A DNA stretch of 64,000 nucleotides, taken from Ursus arctos (taxonomy: Eukaryota > Chordata > Mammalia > Carnivora > Ursidae). The DNA lies in assembly GCF_023065955.2 (NCBI RefSeq), contig NW_026622786.1:43386938-43450937 (forward strand), in the 5' to 3' direction. Below the pieces are notes generated by a model. The model saw only the letters and a program-made list of their open reading frames with translations. It was not told where the DNA came from and did not search any database. The position numbers were made by a program, and so were the translations under genes. Shown here one piece after another: positions 56,462 to 64,000 of the stretch (position 1 is its first letter; each line of letters opens with the position of its first letter).

Positions 56462-57297
56462 TTTCTTATTGATTTCTTCCTACAACCATCTCCGGCAAGA
56501 TTAGAAGACCAGAATTCAAAACAGATTGAAGTATATACACTTTTTAGTGTAAATTATTTCATTTCACCGGGCTTTCTTTCTTGTAAGGCATTTTAAATGG
56601 TAGATATCTTACTGAATCTTTCATAAACAATCTCTAACCCTGTTTCCCAGAAACAATACAAGTGAAAAGGAACTGTGTGACTTTCATTTAGGTGACAAGG
56701 TCTTCATGTTCCAATTGTTCCAGCTTGTCCAATTTCTGCTTTCAGAGTGACCAAAATAATGCCTCCTTGCCCCCAACCTCTATATACGTTTCTAATCAAG
56801 GCCACAGTCCCTAAGGCTCAGGCTAGAACACTTCCTGCCCCACCCAATCTCAATTTTGCAGTTTCCATCTGCTTCTGGCCATGAGGTCTGACGCTTTGTA
56901 ACATGGACCATGGCACTTTCTGGAAGAGAAAGACCACTGTATTTCAACTCACCTGCAAAGAAGAATGTGGGCCCAAGGTCACGACCAGGGATTGACACAA
57001 ACCTCCTTCCCAGGACTCTCATGTACCCAGGAGCATGGGGTAAAAAGGAAGTAGACTAGCCCACTCTTCTCTCTGCCTTGATTCTCCATAGCTGAGTACA
57101 AAGGGAGTGACTGGAGAGGCCTGTAACTCTTCAGAGTTCTCCTGGGTGACCGAAAAAAATCAGAATAAGGAGATGGATCCTCCCTTCTAGCAGAATGTTC
57201 CTTATGACATCTTTGTCTGTGTTTGTCTGCCTAGTTCAGTATGTCTATCCTGGCTCTCCACTGATCTCATTCTCCTTGCTTTTCCATATATATCAGG

Positions 57298-57299
<2 letters not shown>

Positions 57300-57333
<34 letters not shown>
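57300..57333 (+). repeat. (GT)n microsatellite
   Basis: About seventeen GT units between AGGCC and ATCTG, followed by a long pyrimidine-rich tract to about 57475. Confidence 0.97.
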
Positions 57334-57335
<2 letters not shown>

Positions 57336-57769
57336 CTGTCTGTCTGCCTGCCTCTCCCTCTGGGTAGGTGTCCTTCTTTATCCCCCTCTTTTTGTCTTTC
57401 TGTCCGTATCTTTCACTCTGCATGTGTCTTCCTGTCTTTCTCTCTCCGTTCTGACTCTGTCTGCCTTGGTGAGTGTCTGCTAGCCTGTTGGCCTCTCTCA
57501 TGGTTGCTCAGCCTGGGCTGCATTAAACCTTTCATGGGGCCTAGACACTGTACCTTCATGGGCTCCTCCCTTCATTTTATATATAAATATAAAAACATAT
57601 TTTATGGTTGCACTAGCAAGAGGCAAGTATAATCCAGGATGGATCCATTATTGTATATTCATTATTATTATATTCAGTTTTTCTTCTGATTCAAAAAAAT
57701 AACTTAAGACATTTTAGTGGGCCCCTAAAATGACTGCGGGCCTCAGGCAGTCAGAGTATCTCTCTGTCC

Positions 57770-57770
<1 letters not shown>

Positions 57771-57809
<39 letters not shown>
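57771..57809 (+). repeat. (CA)n microsatellite
   Basis: About nineteen CA/AC units after TCCCT. Confidence 0.97.
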
Positions 57810-57811
<2 letters not shown>

Positions 57812-57812
<1 letters not shown>

Positions 57813-59970
57813 ACATCCTTCCAACTAGGGGACTGGCCTGCCTTCCCAGCCTAGAAAAAGTATAAGCTAGGTCATACAGTCTCCTTCTGCTCTAAGCTTT
57901 GGGGCTAATGTTATCTTGTTCCTGTATATTCTTTTACTTCTCATAGGTTAGGATGACAGCATTGGTCTTTTCCTTGTGCTAAGACCAAAATAAAGATAGA
58001 AATAAACCAAGTGTGTGCTCCTGCCCAACTTAGCTCTAGGTGAGGCTCAAGGAGCTCCCCAGGAAGCCAGGTCTGGTCCGCTAGACACCTGCCTTAGGGA
58101 TGCAGCTGAAGCCCTGGGAAGGACTCAGATGCTCCTTTCTTTGTCTTGTTTCCTGCCTGTCTTAGCAGGAGTGCTGGCTGGATGGAGGCAGCAGGATGTG
58201 CAGCCATCCAACTCCCTCGTATTAGCACCCCGTTGTGACAGGACTCACACCCAACATCCTCTGGATGCCTTGGCATCTCACACCGGAATTATCTGCTTGA
58301 AGGACTAACAAAACAATGACACATGGTAAGGGTCAGGAGCAATTAAATTTGATCACCTTGACCTATGAAGACTGAGAAACCTTACCTGAAAAACTTTAAT
58401 AATCATGTGCCTTCAAACCTAACCATCATCCACACTCTATTCCCAAGACATAGTTTACAGGTTTGATATTTGGTTCTTCAACTTGTTTCTATAATAGTCC
58501 TAATTAAAAAGTCCCCCGTAAAATCCCTAAGCTTTTTGCTATCTCCCTGGGAAATAGAATAAAATGAAATTGATTTTCTTCTTTATCAGCAAAGCTTATA
58601 AATTGAAGGCACAAATCCCAGGAAGCCAGCACATTAAATTTATCTTAATGCTACTAATTGGACAAAAAAAAAAAAAAAAAATGCCCCTTTTTTGCTTGTT
58701 AAAGTTTTGAAAAACAACTAAATCCCACCTGTTTCAATCATACTTTTCTATTTCTTTTGGCCCCAGTATAATAGAAAATGGTCCAATGTGCTTTTTAAAA
58801 AAGATTTCTCTCTTTTGGAAGAATTATTTGACCATTTCTGGCCCCAAACTTTTTCTTTTTGTCAAGTTTTTGCTTACAATGATGTCCTCTTCCTATTTGC
58901 TTTTATTTGCTAATAGATTTCACTGTCTGATCCTTTGTGTTACCTATATGCATTTATCTTCTAGTTTCCTTCTGGTCTCAGAAACCTGTCAACAATTCAC
59001 CTTATCTAAGACTAGAGGAAAAAATTAAAATTATAAATCTAATAATGGTAATACTTGAAAGCATAAATTTCTGTCCTTTCAATATCCTCTGCATATCTAA
59101 CTCAGTTCTCTGGCATTTCCATTGGTTTGAACCAATCACAAAATTACCGTCTTCCACCAAGCAAGGACACAGAAAGGATGAATGACAAAGGGATCAGGTT
59201 CCTAATAACATATTCATGAAGGTTCCCTTTTGTATGGTCACATGGAGTCTATCTATAAGTTAGGCCCAACATGTGAGATTTCCAAACAATTTGAATCCCA
59301 ACATCTGAAGAAAAAATGCCACCTCTTCTTTATTAGCCCCTATGATCACATTCAGAGAGGTTCACCTTGGAGAGCACAAACAAAAGAATTGCAGTGAAAT
59401 CAACAAAGGTGGATGCCTGCATTTCTATTTCCTGACTCCTCCCCACCTCAGCATCCTGGAGGAAACTCAGAAATCATAGGAAAACCAGAGCTCCATTGCA
59501 CAGGAAAAGAATCTGACTGTTGAAAGTGATAACAAGACATGCAAGGTTAACCCCAGCTTCCGGTAGAACAGCAAAGGGGGCAAGACGTGGAGAGGCACAG
59601 TAGTACCGACCAGGCCAGATCTTCTTTTTCTGTTTTATTTCAGGAGATATGGTAGGTCCTGGTCCCTTGTACCTTCCCCGATGTTAATGGCACAACGGAC
59701 ACTGAATGGACCTCATGTCACTATGCAGGCCTACGTAACACTTCAGTGAGGCTACCTCAGACTGCCTGAATGTGTTTAGCATAAAGCCTCTATTATAGCA
59801 TACACAAATAGATTTTAAAAATTAAAATAAAAATTAGTATTAATTTGGCTGGCAACGTAGTACATCAAAACTCAAAGTGAGTTAAAAGAGAAAATGTTGT
59901 TTCTTCTTTTAAAGGAAAAAAACAGATTTTCAGTACTATGTAATATCAGCGAATAATTATATCATAGAAA
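57812..59970. other. No gene seen
   Basis: A GC-richer stretch at 58015-58310, an 18-base A-run at 58664-58681 and otherwise AT-rich intron. No named repeat recognised. Confidence 0.5.
58664..58681 (+). repeat. Poly-A run
   Basis: About eighteen A with no recognised SINE or L1 body next to it. Confidence 0.92.
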
Positions 59971-59976
59971 AAGACA

Positions 59977-60195
59977 AGGGCACCTGGAGGGCACAGTACG
60001 TTAAGCGTCGACTCTTGGTTTCAGCTCAGGTCTGATATCAGGGTCGTGAGACTGAGCCCTGCATAGGGCTCCCTGCTCAGCACAGAGTCTGCTTGAGTTT
60101 CTCTCTCCCTCTGCCCCTCTCCCATCCTCATGCATGTGCACGGGCACGTGCTCTCTCTCTCTCTCAAATAAATAAATAAATCTTAAAAACAAACA
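59977..60195 (+). mobile_element. CAN SINE
   Basis: GGGCACCTGGAGGGCACAGT, 'CTCTTGGTTTCAGCTCAGG', CTCCCTGCTCAGCACAGAG, 'GGGCACGTGCTCTCTCTC', AAATAAATAAATAAATC. Confidence 0.95.
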
Positions 60196-60469
60196 AACAC
60201 AAAACAAAGCTGGTATCTTAGCTGGGGTGTCCTGGGGTGCTCCGGAGTACTATGGAAGCTCAAGGGTTACTGTGGGGGCAAAAGACAAATCCACGGAAGG
60301 AAGAGCCACTTCTATGGGTTTCGCACAATGTGTCTTCCATAAGCTACTCTTGCAAGAACGACTCCAGTGCTTTAAAAAATTAGTTTGAAAACATAGAGAA
60401 TTCCTCCAACTTAAGAAAAATCACAATAAAGGTTTTCCTTGAGAAATAGAAATTTGTGCCATTTAAAAG

Positions 60470-60714
60470 TATTTTTTCCAGGTGTCATTGCAGCATAATG
60501 CTAAAAACTGGAAATGAGCTAAATATCTGAAAATCAAGCATTGGCATATACTTTATAGAGTTTTAGGCAATATTAAAAATGATATTGCAGTTTTAAACAT
60601 TTTGACACGGAAAAACGCTCATAATAAACTTAAAGGGTTTAAAACAGATAACAGAAGCTTAAGTATGGTAAAATCTCATTTTACAATGTTCGTGCATTTA
60701 TCACCTATGAAGTT

Positions 60715-60751
<37 letters not shown>

Positions 60752-60880
60752 TATGTGTGTGTGTGTGTATATGTAAGCTATAAATGCACTTATACATAGG
60801 AATATATTTATGTATCCATAAATCTCTTGCCCCCTTTTCCCACCCTCCCTCCTAAAATCTGTCACAAAAGTTTATATACC
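60470..60880 (+). mobile_element. Old L1M 3' region
   Basis: 'TGGAAATGAGCTAAATATCT', AAGCATTGGCATATACTTTA, 'GGTAAAATCTCATTTTACAA' and 'TATGTATCCATAAATCTC'. Interrupted by the dinucleotide palindrome at 60715-60774. Confidence 0.68.
60715..60774 (+). repeat. (TA)n(CA)n(TG)n(TA) palindromic microsatellite
   Basis: About 13-14 CA units, a central ACATATGT at 60748-60755, then about nine TG units and TATATGT. The CA and TG arms are self-complementary and can form a hairpin or cruciform. Confidence 0.95.
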
Positions 60881-60884
60881 CAGT

Positions 60885-61485
60885 CTCCCAGGGTAGGAGA
60901 AAGGAAGAAAAGGAATTAAATAAATGAAGCCAAGACTCTTCAGCAGAAAGAAGAAAAGATGAGAAACACATATAACATCATTTTCGTCTCCTCACACAAG
61001 GCGATTATATTTTGTCACTAATCACTTCAGGTGACTTGAGGGCATGGATTCTGAATCAAAAAGACTTAGAGATGTCCTAACTTTCCCATTTCCAGTCTCC
61101 ATGCATCCTGCCTTCTCCATTAACCTTTTCCTACCTTTGCCATGACTGTCTGAAGGCATTTCTGCTTCTCTGCCGTCATCAGAGGAGCCAATACAGGTAA
61201 AGCGCACAGCACAGCACCTGACACCTCGTATGCACTCAATCTCTGGTCCCTTCTTCTCTTTCCTTACTGTCAGTTGTGCCTAAAAATGTGTGCGTGATCT
61301 TAAATCATAAGAAATCTAGGCCACGTGAATGAACATTTTCTTGCAAACTCCAAATAGGCCACACAACTGTGTAGCAAAGTGAGGTTTGGGGTCTTCCCAA
61401 GGACCAAACATTTGAAAATGAGAACAAGATGCTGAATAAACCCAAACCACAGCCAGTTTGTAGTCATTCTTCTCTGGACCCGGCT
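60885..61485. other. No gene seen
   Basis: Intronic. 61190-61255 (CACAGCACAGCACCTGACAC) could be a MIR or L2 tail. Confidence 0.5.
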
Positions 61486-61489
61486 CCAG

Positions 61490-61772
61490 AGCTGCGTCTA
61501 AACAGAAGGGCGCTGTCTGTTGGCCCGGTTTCACTTTCCAACACTTTTCCCAGTGGTCTTGGCCCCACTTGAATTCCCATCTGTGTGCCTCTGAGCACTG
61601 TGCGCGCTCTGTGCCGAGGGGGCGCGGGCTCACTGCTGGAGCAGCTGGCGCCGGCTCTCCCGGGGGCTCTGCGGACGGCTCTGTCTGGCCGGCTCCGTGG
61701 CTGAGAACGCGGCCGGGGCTGCAATCTGACGCTCCCTCAGACTGGAACCGAATGAGAACACGCTTTGCGAAA
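61490..61772. promoter_or_regulatory. Short CpG-island-like patch
   Basis: About 22 CpG in ~280 bp by hand count, most of them at 61600-61735 (TGCGCGC, GGGCGCGGG, GGCGCCGG, AACGCGGCCGG). CpG is rare everywhere else in the window. No SINE body overlaps it. It may be an intragenic promoter or an enhancer, or the remains of an inserted GC-rich sequence. A 153-codon minus-strand ORF (61316-61777) runs through it but is not recognised. Confidence 0.5.
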
Positions 61773-61981
61773 TCCACTCACCCCTTTACTACATTAACAC
61801 AGAAAATAAACTCACAATTAAGTGTGCTCTTACTTCATGTCGTTGTTGTTGTTTTCCTAAGGCCTCTAAGAAAAAATCTGCAGACTCAAGAGAAAAATCT
61901 ATGTTGATTTCTAGACAACATCTCAGGGTAATGATCTCTTCAATTAAAATAATAAAAAACTTGCACTGAGGTGTCTTCACA

Positions 61982-62175
61982 CAAATATCAGTTAGTGGCT
62001 TTGGGCAAGTTATTAAAACCTCTCTGGCTTCAGCTTCCTTATCTGTAAAAGTCTGTAATGATGGTGAGTACTCTAAGGGCTATTATGATATTAAAGAGTC
62101 AAGTTTATAAAACCCTTAGAACAGTGCATGGCACAAAGTAAGCATTAGATAAGTATCTGATCCATAGCTACACAC
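61982..62175 (+). mobile_element. MIR
   Basis: GTGGCTTTGGGCAAGTTATT, 'AGCTTCCTTATCTGTAAAAG', 'CCTTAGAACAGTGCATGGCA', AAAGTAAGCATTAGATAAG. Confidence 0.9.
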
Positions 62176-62271
62176 ATACATAGACACATCCCTACCTACG
62201 TACGTACTGCTGGGCCCAAGGAATAGACGTGGGTGGGGTGGGAGAAAGAAGGCAAGAATCAGAGAGCATCT

Positions 62272-62445
62272 ACTCTTTGTTAGGTAATTTCATCTCTATG
62301 ACCAAATGGGTATCATTGATCCCATTGTAAAGAAAAGAAAACAGGCTCAAATAGAATAAAGAGACTTCACCAAATCTGCAAGGGATGGAGCTGGGATTTG
62401 AACAGGGATCGATCTGAATCCACATCTTTGTACCACACTGTGCAC
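62272..62445 (-). mobile_element. MIR
   Basis: Antisense MIR: TCCCATTGTAAAGAAAAGAA, 'AGACTTCACCAAATCTGCAA', 'GGATGGAGCTGGGATTTGAA'. Confidence 0.88.
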
Positions 62446-62449
62446 CTAA

Positions 62450-62945
62450 TATTAACAATGATGATAACAGCTAGCAGTTCTTTCTTTCTCAATTCCATGC
62501 CTAGCATTTCACTAAATTCTTACAAGCATGCTTGGTGATAGTCCATAGAACCAGCCCGAGACCGCCCACAGTGCATCCAACTCAATCTTCTGTGTCCAGT
62601 GGCAGCAGCAAGGGAAATGCCAACACAAGATCATAGTCCTCACCCCTGACCCAAACAATTACAGAATTAGCTCCCAAAATGGCACACTAGGTATTCGTTC
62701 ACTGAAATAAGAAATGTTGAAAGAACCACAGAAGAAACATAGTCCATGCACACCAACTGGAAAAGATGAAGTTAGTTTTAAGATGAAAACGAACATCGGA
62801 AAGCAGTAGCTTCTAATCTTTCCTTACTCCGTTAGCAACATACTCACATAAAAGGTAGAGCTATACAAGTGTTGAAATAAATATAAACAGGAGTTCTGAC
62901 ATTTTTTCCAACTTTCTACTTTGACATCACTGACTCAAATGGTAG
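62450..62945. other. No gene seen
   Basis: Intron without a recognised repeat. Confidence 0.55.
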
Positions 62946-62947
62946 TG

Positions 62948-63142
62948 TGGAGAAAGAGAGAGACAGAAGGGAGGAAAGAGGGAGAAATGCAGGGAGCAGG
63001 AGACTGAGGTGAGAGGAAGGAAGAGGAAGAGAAGTGGGGGCAGGTGGCGGGGGGAGGAACAGAAGAGAGAATGACAGATGAAAGAAGGAGAAGAAGAGAA
63101 GGGGTGAGGGAGAGGCAAGAAAGAGAGGGGAGACAGAAAAAA
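62948..63142 (+). repeat. Polypurine (GA-rich) tract, about 195 bp
   Basis: Nearly all G and A with scattered C/T interruptions, for example AGAAAGAGAGAGACAGAAGG and AAGAAGGAGAAGAAGAGAAG. Confidence 0.92.
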
Positions 63143-63144
63143 TA

Positions 63145-64000
63145 TTTATTGTGCATGTACTTTCTCAAAAAGCTGCCATGTTAGGAAAGCATTTAGAGCT
63201 CCTCTTGTTGGAAAACCCTTATCTCTACCCCGTGTCTGAAACTGCATGTATGAAGAGGATCTCTACTGAATTGTGCAAACTTTCTGCCCAGTTCTTCCTA
63301 CTTCATCTGTGGATTCTGGAGACAGCCAGGTGAGGCTCCAGAGGTCAGCGTGCCCAGGGAGTGACAGTGATGGTCTGGCTCGAACAAGCAGGGGGACCTC
63401 CTGAGGCCATGGGCGCGGAGGACTCCGTTTCTGCGTTGGACAGCAGCTGGCAGGCACTACACCGGGCACTCTCAAGTGCTGTACTCACTCCACGACTGCC
63501 ACTCCCTGCCTCTGACAAGCCATCAACAACACTAATCATCTCTTCCCCACAAAAAAGTCTTCCTTCCCATTCCTCCTGTAACAACATCCCCCGAAGCTCT
63601 GGAGGCCTGTTGGGACAGTGCAGGTTGATTGATAACAACTGTGTCTTCCAGCAGAAGATTCCACCCATGAGGATCCCAGATGGCGAGATGACTTGCGGTA
63701 ATTTTCTCACTGAAGAACACTGGGCTCAGGCATCCAGGCCATAGTCAGCAGAGAATCCTTTCCAGCCCAATCCACAGAGGAGACTTTTTACAGCCATAAG
63801 CCTTTACTCGAGTTGTTATCGGAGTTTTCCATCACTGACTGTTTAAGGAAATATTAAAAGGCTCCACACAGACTTCTGCTTTACAATTTCAGTTCCCCAG
63901 CCTGGCTACGTGGACGCACACAGTCCAGGGGAAGCATGCTGGTGATGTCTGCTATCTGCTTCCTCGTGTGTGCAAAAATTCTTCCCGGGGGCCAGTCGGC
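63145..64000. other. No gene recognised
   Basis: GC-moderate sequence. Opposite-strand ORFs of 127 codons (63361-63744, plus) and 121 codons (63345-63710, minus) overlap and match nothing I know. There is no interspersed repeat that I can name. Confidence 0.45.

Larger units (their letters stand above)
55660..57295. other. No gene seen; AT-rich unique block then CT-rich sequence
   Basis: 55660-55990 is repeat-free and AT-rich with a TTTAATTAACC word at 55901-55911. A G-rich element is at 56007-56026 and a CT-rich tract at 56418-56461. Confidence 0.5.
29556..64000 (-). other. ST6GALNAC3: ST6GALNAC3 intron before the exon (3' part, runs off the window)
   Basis: Everything at higher coordinates than the acceptor lies in the intron that precedes the anchor exon. 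A first coding exon reading MACILK was looked for on the minus strand and not found, so this intron is more than 34 kb long. A CpG-rich patch at about 61.5-61.8 kb could mark a different transcript start inside it. Confidence 0.8.

Noticed and set aside
57195..57632. 145-codon plus ORF rich in Cys and Val
   Set aside because: Dominated by the translated (GT)n and CT-rich tracts.
61316..61777. 153-codon minus ORF through the CpG-rich patch
   Set aside because: Sequence matches no family I know and the length is explained by low stop frequency in GC-rich DNA. Kept only as part of the CpG finding.
63345..63744. Overlapping 127- and 121-codon ORFs on opposite strands
   Set aside because: Both cannot be real, neither is recognised, and no splice-site pattern or repeat context supports coding.
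63728..63752. Possible ST6GALNAC3 first exon (minus strand ATGGCCTGGATGCC)
   Set aside because: Only the first two residues agree with MACILK and no donor follows the sixth codon.
1..64000. A novel multi-gene system
   Set aside because: Only one exon of a known sialyltransferase gene is visible in a large, repeat-filled intron setting. No gene cluster or defence-like organisation is present.

Overview
The window is nuclear DNA from a carnivoran mammal. It carries at least thirteen copies of the Carnivora-only tRNA-derived CAN SINE on both strands. Several (38462, 41327, 53109) have the 'GGCGTGATCC...' body and the 'CTCCGCT(A/G)(T/G)GAGCC' block that I know from bears and pinnipeds. Together with a 5'-truncated young carnivoran L1 end at 13726, this points to an arctoid, most likely a bear or a seal relative. 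The species call is an inference.

Only one protein-coding segment is recognised: a 195-nt exon on the minus strand at 29361-29555. It encodes the membrane anchor and stem of alpha-N-acetylgalactosaminide alpha-2,6-sialyltransferase 3 (ST6GALNAC3). Its acceptor (TTTTGTAG|AGAAAG) and donor (CGAGAG|GTAAGA) are intact and the exon is phase 0 at both ends. The rest is intron: positions 29556-64000 are the 3' part of the intron before this exon, and 1-29360 are the 5' part of the intron after it. No other exon of this gene or of any other gene was recognised. The many short ORFs are chance or repeat-derived.

Layout. 1-16 kb: inverted ERVL (MLT2-type) LTR fragment, MIR and L2 relics, MER20 and MER5 hAT elements, a SINE nested in a MER5, a G-quadruplex motif near 9.37 kb and a young L1 end. 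16-28 kb: MLT2-type LTR, L1 ORF2 relic, full-length MIR, a SINE with clear target-site duplication, three old L1 3' ends and an AT-rich unique block. 28-30 kb: the exon, with a (CATT)n repeat exactly where its branch point should lie. 30-46 kb: mostly L2/MIR relics with six SINEs. 46-54 kb: L1 3' ends, one split by a young SINE, and an odd GC-rich block at 51.7 kb. 54-64 kb: L2, MIR, dinucleotide repeats, a palindromic TA/CA/TG repeat, a short CpG-island-like patch at 61.5-61.8 kb and a 190-bp polypurine tract.

No tRNA or rRNA gene, CRISPR array, bacterial mobile element or gene cluster is present. The points most worth following are the branch-point microsatellite, the symmetric exon that carries the whole membrane anchor, the CpG-rich patch deep in the upstream intron and the unexplained GC-rich block at 51.7 kb. 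Repeat boundaries are read by eye and are approximate unless a target-site duplication fixes them. Family names are from memory of the consensus sequences.
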